A stretch of 64,000 nt of DNA from Paenibacillus andongensis (GTDB lineage Bacteria; Bacillota; Bacilli; Paenibacillales; NBRC-103111). The DNA is taken from positions 2,859,001 through 2,923,000 of the forward strand of contig NZ_CP104467.1 of assembly GCF_025369935.1 (NCBI RefSeq), in the 5' to 3' direction. Both the position numbers and the translations under genes were made by a program. Positions 16,832 to 25,443 of the stretch are shown here, piece after piece. Under the pieces are notes generated by a model. The model ran no database searches, was not told the origin of the DNA, and worked only from the letters and a program-made list of their open reading frames with translations. How positions within the stretch are numbered: position 1 is the stretch's first letter; every line of letters begins with the position of its first letter.

Positions 16832-17263
16832 TTAATTTTTGCGCTCAGAGAGTACGTTCAAGAATGCTTGAGCAAAACGAAGTGTCTTCTGCACTTCAGG
16901 ATCTTTCAGCATTTTTAGCATCCCGAAAAGACCGATGGTTGTTCCTGCCTCAGCCTGTGAGCGTTCGCCAGCCTCAATCGCTGCCGATGCAATGTCTTTT
17001 GCCTTTTCTTGCACAGGTTTGACGAATTCCCCAATACCTTGGGCAAAATCGTTGATCAGAACTTTGTCTGTGGCAATGCTTTGCGCGAAATCGTAGGCTT
17101 TGGTTAAGACAGTCACCATTTCAGCTAATTTAGGCAGGTTATCGACCAATACAGTCAGAGATTGCTGCACCTCAGGCTTCAATAATTGGTCAAGTACGTC
17201 TAACGTTTTTGGTTCCGCAGCAAGCGTTGCTGCTACTTCTTGAACAGCAGATGTCTGTGACAT
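16832..17263 (-). CDS. yjlC: DUF1641 protein (YjlC-like), partner of ndh
   Basis: A 143-residue, mostly helical soluble protein containing the DUF1641 pattern (FGMLKMLKDPEVQKTLRFAQAFLNVL). The ATG at 17263 has a near-perfect AAAGGAGG; the frame stays open upstream but lacks another good start. In B. subtilis the homologous yjlC precedes ndh and the operon is controlled by the NADH-sensing repressor Rex. The biochemical role is not established. It is likely co-transcribed with ndh 22 bases downstream. Confidence 0.85.
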   Translation of the reverse strand: MSQTSAVQEVAATLAAEPKTLDVLDQLLKPEVQQSLTVLVDNLPKLAEMVTVLTKAYDFAQSIATDKVLINDFAQGIGEFVKPVQEKAKDIASAAIEAGERSQAEAGTTIGLFGMLKMLKDPEVQKTLRFAQAFLNVLSERKN

Positions 17264-17346
17264 ATGAAAAATCCTCCTTTGCGTTGAAAAAAATCGGGTA
17301 CTGTCACAATGTGTACGAAACGGTAACTTCGTTTTCGAAAAAATGA

Positions 17347-17364
17347 TTGTAACATTTTTCACAT
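17347..17364 (-). promoter_or_regulatory. Candidate Rex operator upstream of yjlC-ndh
   Basis: On the minus strand ATGTGAAAAATGTTACAA matches 15 of 18 positions of TTGTGAAWWWWTTCACAA. It is 84 bases upstream of the yjlC start. The symmetry is imperfect in the right half. Confidence 0.45.
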
Positions 17365-17510
17365 AACAAAATATCAATCAACATCGACACAATTGGATTA
17401 AACCGTATTTAAATATTTTACACCTTTTTGCGATAAATATTAAAATGAAAATATTTCAATTTCGTGAACATGATAGGTCCGGCATACTTTTTTGTAAATA
17501 AGGAAGAGTA

Positions 17511-17621
17511 GTGAGAAAGCTTTCTATTTCATTAATCGCCGTAATAGCAACATTTGCAGTGGATAAGTCTAAACAAAACCAAAATGAAGGCGATCAATAT
17601 ACAATGAAAATGAAGATATAA
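17511..17621 (+). pseudogene. Possible remnant of a small lipoprotein gene
   Basis: A GTG start at 17511, with AGGAAGAG upstream, opens a 36-residue frame: RKLSISLIAVIATFAVDKSK, then a polar Asn/Gln/Glu stretch to a TAA. The N-terminus looks like a lipoprotein signal peptide, but no lipobox Cys is present where the polar part starts, as if a few codons had been lost. It may be a decayed gene or a tiny secreted peptide. I see nothing else coding between 17264 and 17743. Confidence 0.28.
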
Positions 17622-17692
17622 CGAACTTAAAAATTTACCGCGCGCATTCTGTTTCTTTCTAAAAAAAAATTGAAAATAATTGAAATATCACT

Positions 17693-17721
17693 TGATATAG
17701 GGTATGGGGGTATGGTATATT
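17693..17721 (+). promoter_or_regulatory. csoR promoter with embedded CsoR operator
   Basis: TTGATA (17693-17698), a 17-base spacer and TATATT (17716-17721). The spacer carries GGGTATGGGGGTATGG (17701-17715); its right half GGGGGTATGGTA resembles the known CsoR site of the B. subtilis copZA promoter. Copper-free CsoR would therefore block its own promoter. Confidence 0.7.
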
Positions 17722-17743
17722 CTGAATGTGAGGAGGAAATGCA

Positions 17744-18076
17744 ATGGAACAACATGATAACCAAGAAATAAATGAGAACAGTTGTCATTCGGGCAGTGAT
17801 CGAAAAAGTCATCATTCTGATAAAACAAAAAACAATTTGATTTCTAGGCTTAATCGCATCGAAGGACAAATTCGCGGTGTGAAAGGTCTTATTGAGAAGG
17901 ATACGTATTGCGACGATGTGTTAAATCAAATTGCCGCGGTTCAATCCGCTTTAAACGGGGTTGGGAAACTGCTTCTCGAACATCATCTAAACAGCTGTGT
18001 GATCGAACGCATTCAAGAAGGCGATAATGAGGTTATTAAAGAACTCATGGTTACCATGAATAAATTAATGAAATAA
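17744..18076 (+). CDS. csoR: Copper-sensing repressor CsoR
   Basis: A 110-residue CsoR/RcnR-family helical protein. LISRLNRIEGQIRGVKGLIE is the family's first helix, and the Cu(I) ligand set is Cys56 (TYCDDVL), His81 and Cys85 (EHHLNSC), with the same 25 and 4 residue spacing as in characterised copper CsoRs. The His-rich N-terminal tail (residues 1-26) is longer than usual. Loss of DNA binding on Cu(I) would induce copZ and copA. GAGGAGG precedes the ATG. First gene of the copper cluster. Confidence 0.92.
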   Translation: MEQHDNQEINENSCHSGSDRKSHHSDKTKNNLISRLNRIEGQIRGVKGLIEKDTYCDDVLNQIAAVQSALNGVGKLLLEHHLNSCVIERIQEGDNEVIKELMVTMNKLMK

Positions 18077-18093
18077 TAAGGGAGAGATTTGAT

Positions 18094-18297
18094 ATGCAAA
18101 CAGTTACACTTAAAGTTGAAGGTATGTCCTGCGGGCATTGCGTGAATTCCGTTGAGGGCGCAGTCAAGAAACTTGGTGCTTCCGGCAAAGTTGATTTGAG
18201 TGGTGGCTCCGTTACTGTAGATTTCGATGAGTCTAAAGTTTCTTTGGACGCTATTAAAGAAGCGATTGAAGAACAAGGTTATGACGTTGCGAAATAA
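18094..18297 (+). CDS. copZ: Copper chaperone CopZ (HMA domain)
   Basis: A 67-residue single heavy-metal-associated domain with GMSCGHC (Cys13, Cys16), the Cu(I)-binding loop. It carries Cu(I) in the cytoplasm to CopA or CsoR. It starts 18 bases after csoR with GGGAGAG upstream and ends at a small hairpin (GAGCCGC/GCGGCTC, 18305-18323) before a separate copA promoter region. Confidence 0.93.
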   Translation: MQTVTLKVEGMSCGHCVNSVEGAVKKLGASGKVDLSGGSVTVDFDESKVSLDAIKEAIEEQGYDVAK

Positions 18298-18304
18298 AGA
18301 TAAT

Positions 18305-18344
18305 GAGCCGCTTCATGCGGCTCCATGTAACACTTATTTTTTTT
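18305..18344 (+). terminator. Weak terminator or attenuator between copZ and copA
   Basis: Stem GAGCCGC/GCGGCTC with a TTCAT loop; the T-run begins about 13 bases after the stem, so read-through into copA is likely. Confidence 0.45.
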
Positions 18345-18353
18345 TAAAAAAAT

Positions 18354-18370
18354 ATACCCCTTGGGGGTAT
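18354..18370 (+). promoter_or_regulatory. CsoR operator upstream of copA
   Basis: ATACCCCTTGGGGGTAT is a near-perfect palindrome (ATACCCC/GGGGTAT) of the GATACCC...GGGTATC type bound by CsoR, ending 21 bases before the copA ATG. Confidence 0.75.
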
Positions 18371-18391
18371 TTAGAGGCTGGAGGGACTGCA

Positions 18392-20818
18392 ATGGCAAAA
18401 CCATTAGAGCAGCAACAAGCGAGTCTGCAAATTGCGGGAATGACTTGTGCGGCATGCGCGAACCGAATAGAAAAAGGCTTGAAGAAATTAGAAGGTGTTG
18501 CAGAAGCTAACGTGAATTTTGCACTTGAGAAAGCTTCAGTAACGTATAATCCGAATCAAATCAGTGTATCGGCCATGGAAGAGAAAATACTGGATCTGGG
18601 TTACAGCACGGTAAAGGAAACAGTCGATTTTAATATCGTTGGTATGACCTGCGCCGCGTGCTCGACTCGTATTGAGAAAGGGTTAAATAAAATGCCAGGT
18701 GTTAGCAAAGCTACTGTTAACCTTGCATTAGAAACTGCTCATGTTGAGTTTAGCGCAGCCGAAGTTTCGATAAGCGATATGGTTAACAAAGTTGATCAAC
18801 TCGGATATAAAGCCATACGTAAAGAGGAAGTGGCTGCTAAAGGCGATTATAAGCAAAAGGAGATACGGCACAAGAAAATACAGCTAGCTGTATCGGCAAT
18901 TCTTTCGCTGCCGCTTCTGTGGGCCATGGTGAGTCACTTTACTTTTACATCGTGGATTTACCTGCCAGAGTTCTTGATGAATCCTTGGGTACAGCTTGTT
19001 CTTGCCACACCGGTACAATTCATTATTGGTAGTCAGTTTTACGTGGGAGCATATAAAGCACTTCGCAATAAAAGCGCCAATATGGATGTGCTTGTTTCCC
19101 TTGGAACATCAGCTGCGTACTTCTATAGTTTATACCTAACACTGCAATGGGCAGCTTCTGCTGATGCTCATCACCATGCGCCCGATATGTATTACGAAAC
19201 AAGCGCGATTCTTATTACTTTGATTATTTTAGGGAAACTGTTTGAAGTGTTGGCAAAAGGGCGAACCTCTGAAGCCATCAAGAAATTGATGGGGCTTCAA
19301 GCGAAAACAGCGTTAGTCATTCGGAATGGTCAAGAAGAGTCGATACCGGTTGAAGAAGTTGTCATCGGGGACATTGTGCTTGTCAAACCGGGTGAGAAAA
19401 TTCCCGTCGATGGTGAAGTTGTAGACGGTTTGTCCGCAGTTGATGAATCCATGCTTACGGGTGAGAGTATCCCTGCCCAGAAGAAAATCGGTGACGCCGT
19501 TATTGGCGCTACTGTTAATAAAAACGGCGGTTTGAAAATTAAAGCAACTCGTGTTGGTCAAGAGACAGCTCTTGCTCAAATTATTAAAGTTGTGGAAGAA
19601 GCCCAAGGCTCTAAAGCACCTATTCAACGTATCGCTGATGTGATCTCGGGTATCTTTGTCCCGATTGTTGTAGGAATTGCTGTTGTTACTTTTCTGGTAT
19701 GGTTTATTTGGGTTGCTCCTGGTGAATTTGCAACTGCGCTGGAAAAGGCCATTGCTGTTCTTGTCATTGCTTGCCCTTGTGCTCTAGGTCTTGCAACACC
19801 AACTTCGATTATGGCCGGATCCGGTCGCGCGGCGGAATTTGGCATCCTGTTTAAGGGTGGAGAACATTTAGAATCGATGCAAAAAGTGCAAATTATTGTA
19901 CTTGATAAAACGGGTACGGTAACGAAAGGCAAACCGGAACTTACCGACTTTCAAATTGAAAACATGGATGAAGAGACAGCTCTTCGCTTAATCGGCTCTG
20001 CTGAAAAACAATCTGAGCATCCGCTTGCTGAGGCGATCGTGGCAGGAATTGTGGCTAAAGGCATAACGCTAACCACCACTGAGCAATTCGAAGCTATTCC
20101 TGGTTACGGAATTCGAGCCTTCGTAGAAGGCAAGGAAGTACTGGTTGGAACCCGTAAGCTTCTGCAGCGAGAAGCCATTGACTTCGGTAAAGCAGTTACA
20201 GAAATGGAAAGGCTCGAATCCAATGGTAAAACGACTATGCTCGTAGCAGTAGATAACAAGTACACAGGCATGGTAGCCGTAGCGGATACGATCAAAGATA
20301 CGTCGAGAGAAGCTGTCGCTCGTTTAAAACAAATGGGCATCGAAGTCATCATGATGACAGGTGATAACCAGCGAACAGCACATGCCATAGCGCAGCAAGT
20401 TGGCATCGATCATGTTCTCGCAGAAGTTCTTCCGGAAGGCAAAGCCGAAGAAGTGAAGAAACGGCAAGCACAAGGAAAGATAGTCGCAATGGTGGGTGAT
20501 GGTATCAACGATGCTCCTGCTCTTGCTACTGCAGACGTCGGCATTGCTATTGGTACCGGCACTGACATTGCGATGGAAGCAGCGGACGTGACACTAATGC
20601 GCGGAGAACTCACAAGCATTACAGATGCCATTTATATGAGCCGTAAAACGATGACGAACATTAAACAGAACCTGTTCTGGGCACTCGGTTACAATACACT
20701 TGGGATTCCGATTGCGGCTCTTGGACTTTTGGCTCCCTGGGTAGCTGGTGCTGCAATGGCGCTAAGCTCGGTATCCGTTGTGTTAAATGCCTTACGCTTG
20801 CAACGAATGAAATTATAA
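18392..20818 (+). CDS. copA: Cu(I)-exporting P1B-type ATPase CopA
   Basis: An 808-residue P1B-type ATPase. Two N-terminal HMA domains carry GMTCAAC (Cys19/Cys22 and a second copy about 70 residues on). The membrane metal site is CPC (461-463), the phosphorylation motif DKTGT starts at Asp505, the nucleotide domain has SEHPLAEA (His543), and the hinge is GDGIND. TGES marks the actuator domain. It exports Cu(I) across the cytoplasmic membrane. I start at the ATG at 18392 (MAKPLEQQ), with GGAGGG upstream; the open frame extends further upstream but crosses copZ and the CsoR site. Confidence 0.96.
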   Translation: MAKPLEQQQASLQIAGMTCAACANRIEKGLKKLEGVAEANVNFALEKASVTYNPNQISVSAMEEKILDLGYSTVKETVDFNIVGMTCAACSTRIEKGLNKMPGVSKATVNLALETAHVEFSAAEVSISDMVNKVDQLGYKAIRKEEVAAKGDYKQKEIRHKKIQLAVSAILSLPLLWAMVSHFTFTSWIYLPEFLMNPWVQLVLATPVQFIIGSQFYVGAYKALRNKSANMDVLVSLGTSAAYFYSLYLTLQWAASADAHHHAPDMYYETSAILITLIILGKLFEVLAKGRTSEAIKKLMGLQAKTALVIRNGQEESIPVEEVVIGDIVLVKPGEKIPVDGEVVDGLSAVDESMLTGESIPAQKKIGDAVIGATVNKNGGLKIKATRVGQETALAQIIKVVEEAQGSKAPIQRIADVISGIFVPIVVGIAVVTFLVWFIWVAPGEFATALEKAIAVLVIACPCALGLATPTSIMAGSGRAAEFGILFKGGEHLESMQKVQIIVLDKTGTVTKGKPELTDFQIENMDEETALRLIGSAEKQSEHPLAEAIVAGIVAKGITLTTTEQFEAIPGYGIRAFVEGKEVLVGTRKLLQREAIDFGKAVTEMERLESNGKTTMLVAVDNKYTGMVAVADTIKDTSREAVARLKQMGIEVIMMTGDNQRTAHAIAQQVGIDHVLAEVLPEGKAEEVKKRQAQGKIVAMVGDGINDAPALATADVGIAIGTGTDIAMEAADVTLMRGELTSITDAIYMSRKTMTNIKQNLFWALGYNTLGIPIAALGLLAPWVAGAAMALSSVSVVLNALRLQRMKL

Positions 20819-20845
20819 TCGGGCATGGGAGGGGAAGACACGCAG

Positions 20846-21466
20846 ATGATGAAATTTGCCGTTACCCCAGGGTTTCAAACGGGGGGAACCTTATTTAAAC
20901 CAGAACAATTGGCTGTTCTTGGATCGATCGTCGGTGAGGAAGCTAAAATAGAGTTAACGACATTTAAACAATTATATGTTGAAATGCAAGAAGATCGAGT
21001 TGATGAAGTGAAGCTAGAGTTATCCAGAATCGGCTTAGAAATATATCCTATAGGCTTAGTGACCAAAAGCCTTATTACGTGTAACTTTTGCCGTGGGGCT
21101 CAAGATGCAGGGCTTGAAATGGCTGAGGCGTTAAACAAAGCGATCTCAGGGATCGAAACGCCGACACCTTTAAAAATCGGCTATGCGGGTTGTGCGCTCG
21201 GAACGAGCGAACCGCTTTTGAAAGATATCGGTGTGGTCAAAATGAGAGATACGTTTGATATTTATATCGGCGGTGAGCCCAAATCGTTAAAACCTGCGTT
21301 TGCAGTCTTGCTAGTAAGCGATGTTCATGCCAATAAACTAATTCCATTGGTTCAAAGACTCATCCATCATTTTCAGGCTCACGGCAAAGCGAAAGAAAAG
21401 TTTTCTAAATTTATCAATCGGGTAACAATCGATGCATTGCGTGAGGCCATTGCAGAGCAAGGGTAA
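20846..21466 (+). CDS. Half-size nitrite/sulfite reductase-like protein in the copper cluster
   Basis: About 206 residues corresponding to one ferredoxin-like half plus one iron-sulfur/siroheme half-domain of the nitrite/sulfite reductase superfamily. FQTGGTLFKPEQLAVLGSIV...IELTTFKQLYVEM matches the N-terminal ferrodoxin-like subdomain. In the cluster region only ITCNFC and YAGC are seen, three cysteines instead of the CX5C/CX3C tetrad of full enzymes, so a normal [4Fe-4S]-siroheme centre is doubtful. It lies between copA and a two-component system. The start is the ATG at 20846 (GGAGGGG upstream), with 20825 as an alternative. Function unknown. Confidence 0.72.
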   Translation: MMKFAVTPGFQTGGTLFKPEQLAVLGSIVGEEAKIELTTFKQLYVEMQEDRVDEVKLELSRIGLEIYPIGLVTKSLITCNFCRGAQDAGLEMAEALNKAISGIETPTPLKIGYAGCALGTSEPLLKDIGVVKMRDTFDIYIGGEPKSLKPAFAVLLVSDVHANKLIPLVQRLIHHFQAHGKAKEKFSKFINRVTIDALREAIAEQG

Positions 21467-21484
21467 CGGAGGTTTGCTTCATAA

Positions 21485-22180
21485 ATGAAGACAATTTTAA
21501 TCGTTGATGATGAAGAAAAGATTCGTGAAGTTGTTGTATCCTATTTGCAATCCGAAGGATATCAAACTGTTGAGGCTGGAACTGGCAGTAAAGCGCTTGA
21601 ACTCATTCGCGGCGGAAATGTTGATCTTCTTATTTTGGATCTGATGCTGCCGGACATGTCCGGGGAACATGTATGCAGAGTGATACGACAGTTTTCTCCT
21701 GTTCCTGTCATCATGCTAACAGCGAAAGTTTCTGAAGATGACCGCGTCCAAGGATTAACACTTGGTGCCGATGATTATGTCATGAAGCCATTCAGCCCAC
21801 GTGAATTAACAGCAAGAGTAAAAGCTATTTTACGCCGTACGCAAGATGATACGCTTCTTGCTGAAATCATCTCGTTTCAGAATGACGATCTTGTCATTCG
21901 ACCGATGAAACATGAAGTTTATAAATCTGGGAATCTGATAAGTCTGACTCCAAATGAATATAAATTGCTGCTGAATCTGGCACATTATCCAAATCGAACG
22001 TTTACACGGGAGGAATTAATTGAAAAAGTACTCGGTTTTGATTTTGAAGGTGACACACGCTCAATCGATCAGCATGTCAAAAACCTCCGTCAAAAAATAG
22101 AATCTGATCCCAAAAAGCCTCAATACATCGGTACCGTCTTTTCCGTAGGTTACCGATTTACGGGAGGCGAAGCAACATGA
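21485..22180 (+). CDS. OmpR/PhoB-family response regulator
   Basis: A 231-residue regulator. The receiver domain has the acidic pair DDE (8-10), phospho-acceptor Asp52 in LLILDLMLPDMSG and the KPF signature, followed by a winged-helix domain with LTPNEYKLLLNLAHYP and RSIDQHVKNLRQKIE...VFSVGYRF. It starts 18 bases after the reductase-like gene and overlaps its kinase by 4 bases. The context suggests copper or envelope metal stress control. The tandem direct repeats at 23249-23270 are its most likely target. Confidence 0.92.
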   Translation: MKTILIVDDEEKIREVVVSYLQSEGYQTVEAGTGSKALELIRGGNVDLLILDLMLPDMSGEHVCRVIRQFSPVPVIMLTAKVSEDDRVQGLTLGADDYVMKPFSPRELTARVKAILRRTQDDTLLAEIISFQNDDLVIRPMKHEVYKSGNLISLTPNEYKLLLNLAHYPNRTFTREELIEKVLGFDFEGDTRSIDQHVKNLRQKIESDPKKPQYIGTVFSVGYRFTGGEAT

Positions 22181-23244
22181 AAGGATTATACGCTCGTATC
22201 GTCATCGCATTTATTGGCGTAGCCTCCGGTGTTTTGCTCATCGCAACCATAGCGTTTATTTTAGAGACACACTACCACTTCTCCTTGTATCAGCACCAAG
22301 CTATGGATATGAACGCTCCTGCATTTGATACCCATTTTGAGCAGGCATTAGTACAGTCTGTTCTCTGGTCTGCCATCTTGGGTATCTTGCTCTCAGTTCT
22401 GTTAAGTCTGTTTGTTGCTAGAAGGCTTACAGCCCCGCTGATACACATGAAGAAGGTCGCAGAGCGAATGGCAGGCGGAGAACTTGGAGCAAGAGCGACA
22501 GTCAAAGGCAATGACGAGATCGCCGATCTAGGCGGTTCCCTTAATCATCTCGCTGAACAGCTCATGCACCAGGAGCAGTTACGTAAAACAATGACTGCTG
22601 ATGTGGCTCATGAGTTAAGAACGCCGCTTGCAACACTTAAAAGCCATATGGAAGCGATGATTGACGGTGTATGGGCGCCAACTCCCCATCGCCTAGAGTC
22701 TTGCCATGAAGAGATAGAACGTTTGCGGTTCCTTGTTGGTGATTTAGAGAAGTTAACGGAAATGGAGTCCCCACATTTCAAGCTGAAGCTGCATAAAGAA
22801 AATGTTTCTGCCATTGTTCATCGGAATATCGAAGCGAGCAGGGATTCTTTTGATCAAAAGGGAGTTAAGCTTTTTTTTGAAGGATTAACGAACGTTGAAT
22901 CTACCTTAGATAGGCAGCGTTTGAGTCAAATTATGGTGAACCTTTTAACGAATGCGCTAAAGTTTACGCCTCAAGGGGGAAAAGTATCTGTCGAAGTGAA
23001 GGAAGAAGAACAAGCGGTGGTTATTCATATATCGGATACTGGGATTGGTATGAACGAAGATGATCTGCGCTTTGTATTTGAACGTTTTTATCGGGTAGAA
23101 AAATCCCGCGATCGTAAATCAGGAGGGAGTGGGATCGGATTAACGATTGTAAAAAAATTGGTGGAAGCTCATGGAGGAACCATTCGAATGGAAAGTCGGG
23201 TCGGTGAAGGAACATCTGTAGAGATACATTTCCCTAAGATTTAG
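22177..23244 (+). CDS. Sensor histidine kinase, possible copper sensor
   Basis: A 355-residue kinase with membrane segments at about 10-29 and 60-80, and a HAMP linker (RRLTAPLIHMKKVAERMAGG). His145 in DVAHELRTP is the phosphorylation site, and the ATPase domain has NLLTNALKFTP, DTGIGM, FERFYRV and GSGIGLTIVKKLV. The short external loop (residues 31-59) contains THYHF, YQHQAMDMNAP and DTH, a His/Met-bearing segment suited to copper binding. It overlaps the regulator gene (ATGA). The sensing role is inferred from the loop and neighbours. Confidence 0.9.
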   Translation: MKGLYARIVIAFIGVASGVLLIATIAFILETHYHFSLYQHQAMDMNAPAFDTHFEQALVQSVLWSAILGILLSVLLSLFVARRLTAPLIHMKKVAERMAGGELGARATVKGNDEIADLGGSLNHLAEQLMHQEQLRKTMTADVAHELRTPLATLKSHMEAMIDGVWAPTPHRLESCHEEIERLRFLVGDLEKLTEMESPHFKLKLHKENVSAIVHRNIEASRDSFDQKGVKLFFEGLTNVESTLDRQRLSQIMVNLLTNALKFTPQGGKVSVEVKEEEQAVVIHISDTGIGMNEDDLRFVFERFYRVEKSRDRKSGGSGIGLTIVKKLVEAHGGTIRMESRVGEGTSVEIHFPKI

Positions 23245-23248
23245 TGCT

Positions 23249-23283
23249 ATCTACACAAGATCTACACAAGTACCTTTTATAAT
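23249..23283 (+). promoter_or_regulatory. Tandem 11-bp response-regulator boxes and -10 element
   Basis: ATCTACACAAG is repeated exactly head to tail (23249-23259, 23260-23270), followed 7 bases later by TATAAT (23278-23283). OmpR/PhoB regulators bind 11-bp-spaced direct repeats overlapping the -35 region, so this is probably an activated promoter for the lipoprotein gene. Confidence 0.65.
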
Positions 23284-23380
23284 AAGGTGATAAAAAGAGG
23301 AAGAGACTTTGAGCAAAGCTCTGGAGTATATTCCAACTATTTTGGGGAGCCCCAAATGAACTTTAGGAGGAAATGATGAC

Positions 23381-24256
23381 ATGAAAAAAGCAGTAATTTC
23401 GATTTTACTTACGGCTGTGCTCTTAACAGCCTGCGGAAAATCAGGGAGTTCGATGGACCATACTTCGCATAGTGGGACGTCTGGAACAACGAATAATACA
23501 GCGCAAGGCGAAATGGCGGGAATGGATCATAGCGGTATGGCAGAAGAGGCAGGTTCCACGCAAGCAGGAAATGTCCAAGCCAAGTTTAAGCTTCCCAATG
23601 ATAAGACAATGCCGAACCAAGATACAACGATTACGATTAAAATTCAGGATAAAGACGGCAAATCGATTGCTAAATTTGATACCGTACACGAAAAACAGAT
23701 GCACTTTATCATTGTAAGCAAGGATTTGTCCTTCTTTAATCATATTCACCCTGATTATAAAGGAAATGGTGAGTTTACCGTTACTACACAATTTCCAACA
23801 GCCGGTGAGTTTAAAGTGATTGCCGATATTACTCCAACGGGTATGGGTGCAATGAGTAAGAGCCAATGGATTACGGTTCAAGGAGAATTGCCTTCACAAA
23901 AATCAATAGAACCTGATGCAACATTAACTAAAGTGGTGGACGGTAAAGAAGTAACGCTATCGATCGATCACCTTATGGCGGGCATGGAACTGAACTTGAA
24001 CTTCAATATAAAAGACGCTAAGTCGAAGCAGCCTGTAAAAGACCTGCAACCTTACCTTGGAGCAGTAGGGCACGTCGTGATCTTAACCCAAGATGCTGAA
24101 AATTATCTGCACGTACATCCGACAGATGAAAAGGCGTCGGGACCGGATGCCAAATTTATGACGACATTCCCGCATAGCGGCGTATATAAGATTTGGGGAC
24201 AATTCCAGCAAAATGGTAAAGTATTTACCGTACCCTTTGTTGTAAAAGTACCGTAG
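23381..24256 (+). CDS. His/Met-rich extracytoplasmic lipoprotein of the copper cluster (YtkA/FixH-like folds)
   Basis: A 291-residue lipoprotein with lipobox LLTAC and a linker rich in Met and His (SSMDHTSHSG, EMAGMDHSGM). Two beta domains follow. The first has MHFIIVSKDLSFFNHIHPDYKGNGEFTV and the second VGHVVILTQDAENYLHVHPT...FPHSGVYKIWGQF, both resembling the YtkA/FixH-like cupredoxin-related pattern with His pairs (HIHP, HVHP). It is probably a copper-binding protein at the outer face of the membrane. AGGAGG lies upstream. A separate promoter with regulator boxes precedes it. Confidence 0.75.
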   Translation: MKKAVISILLTAVLLTACGKSGSSMDHTSHSGTSGTTNNTAQGEMAGMDHSGMAEEAGSTQAGNVQAKFKLPNDKTMPNQDTTITIKIQDKDGKSIAKFDTVHEKQMHFIIVSKDLSFFNHIHPDYKGNGEFTVTTQFPTAGEFKVIADITPTGMGAMSKSQWITVQGELPSQKSIEPDATLTKVVDGKEVTLSIDHLMAGMELNLNFNIKDAKSKQPVKDLQPYLGAVGHVVILTQDAENYLHVHPTDEKASGPDAKFMTTFPHSGVYKIWGQFQQNGKVFTVPFVVKVP

Positions 24257-24264
24257 GAATTGAT

Positions 24265-24315
24265 GGGGCTGTCCACAAGTAGATTTATCTACTTATGGGT
24301 CAGCCCCTATTTCTA
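24265..24315 (+). terminator. Hairpin terminator after the copper lipoprotein gene
   Basis: GGGGCTG (24265-24271) pairs with CAGCCCC (24301-24307), and AAGTAGAT with ATCTACTT inside. A T-containing tail follows. Confidence 0.65.
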
Positions 24316-24372
24316 TACGCTTCTGTGAATCTCGGTGTATATCGAATAAATAATTGCTGTGCGCTTGCCAAT

Positions 24373-25326
24373 CTATTCAAGCCCGTACTGCTGCCTCATC
24401 ATCACCAACTTTTGTTCGATATAAGTTATCGCCTCTGGCGGTTCGATAATCTTGGCCGCTTCTCCAACTCCCCAAATCATTTCCGCATAAAACGACACCT
24501 TGTTCACGGGGATCATCATATGGATCGCACCACTTCCATCCTCATATTGTTCAATGAACTCATTAAACCAACCGTTCTCCTTGAGGGTCCGCACCCCAAT
24601 GGGTGTCAGAGTGAGGATCAGTTCCTTTTTCTCCGATGCATTCAGCTCGTCGGCATTCCAATCGAAGATGGATTTCTTGTCAACCTCATCCAAACAGGCG
24701 AGCACATCGTTCAAGCTGGCGGAGCGTACTCGATCCGCGCGGAAGAGGCGATATCCTCTGCGCTCGAAGCAGTAGGCTGGACAATACCAATAGCCCTGAC
24801 TAGCGTAAAGACCGATAGGCTGAATGTCTCTACGCTCGGCTCCCTTGCCCGTGTCATACTCGATGGTCACTACACTTCGGACCATGATGGCCTGCATCAA
24901 GGTGCGAAGGCACTTAGCGGACATGGACCGCAGCGGGTTCCAGATCACCACTTTGTTCTTCAGCCGATCGATTTGTTCTTTGATATCGGGAGGAAGGTAG
25001 TGGTAGAACTTATGAAGCGCCGAGGAGGCCCCTTCGTCAAAAGGCAAGGAACCGAAATACTGCAGCGATTGGCAGGCGAAAAACATAGCAACCGCTTCGC
25101 TTTCCGAGAATGTAATCGGCGGGAGCAACCTTTCCTGCAGCAGCCTGTAGCCTCCTCCACGCCCCTGGACGGAATAAATAGGGGTACCCAGTTCACTCAA
25201 TTCCTGCAGATCGCGGGTTATCGTGCGCTTGGACAAGCCTAATTCATCGGCGAGCTCCTGAACGGTAAAGGATTTCCTGGCGTTGACGATCATGATGAGC
25301 TGGATCAGTCGCTGTGATTTTAACAT
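24373..25326 (-). CDS. HTH/WYL-domain transcriptional regulator (YafY type)
   Basis: A 317-residue regulator with an N-terminal winged helix (FTVQELADELGLSKRTITRDLQELSELG, residues 20-47), then GRGGGYRLL, and a WYL-type domain around IEYDTGKGAERRDIQPIGLYASQGYWYCPAYC. WYL domains sense ligands or nucleic acids. The gene is divergent from the SnoaL-like/dehydrogenase pair, with a 45-bp palindrome between them, so it probably controls itself and those genes. GGAGGAG lies before the ATG. Confidence 0.85.
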   Translation of the reverse strand: MLKSQRLIQLIMIVNARKSFTVQELADELGLSKRTITRDLQELSELGTPIYSVQGRGGGYRLLQERLLPPITFSESEAVAMFFACQSLQYFGSLPFDEGASSALHKFYHYLPPDIKEQIDRLKNKVVIWNPLRSMSAKCLRTLMQAIMVRSVVTIEYDTGKGAERRDIQPIGLYASQGYWYCPAYCFERRGYRLFRADRVRSASLNDVLACLDEVDKKSIFDWNADELNASEKKELILTLTPIGVRTLKENGWFNEFIEQYEDGSGAIHMMIPVNKVSFYAEMIWGVGEAAKIIEPPEAITYIEQKLVMMRQQYGLE

Positions 25327-25352
25327 AGCACTCCTCCTCTCATTTTTTTAAT

Positions 25353-25397
25353 TATACCATTTAAACAAGACAGGATCTGTCTTGTTTGAGTGGTATA
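25353..25397. promoter_or_regulatory. 45-bp palindromic operator with divergent extended -10 promoters
   Basis: A palindrome centred at 25375: AAACAAGACAG-GAT-CTGTCTTGTTT forms the core, flanked symmetrically by TATACCA (25353-25359) and TGGTATA (25391-25397). Read outward, each arm is an extended -10 element, TGGTATAAT toward the WYL gene and TGGTATAGT toward the SnoaL-like gene. A dimeric repressor at the centre would control both. Confidence 0.7.
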
Positions 25398-25443
25398 GTC
25401 ATATTTGTAAACAACTTAACAACGAAGGAATGGTGATTAGGCT

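Noticed and set aside
17693..17721. Second independent promoter element unrelated to copper
   Set aside because: The GGGTAT repeats between -35 and -10 fit a CsoR operator, so it was merged with the csoR promoter.
24295..25242. 315-codon plus-strand ORF antisense to the WYL regulator
   Set aside because: The opposite strand encodes a clear HTH/WYL protein with a ribosome binding site; this frame is its shadow.
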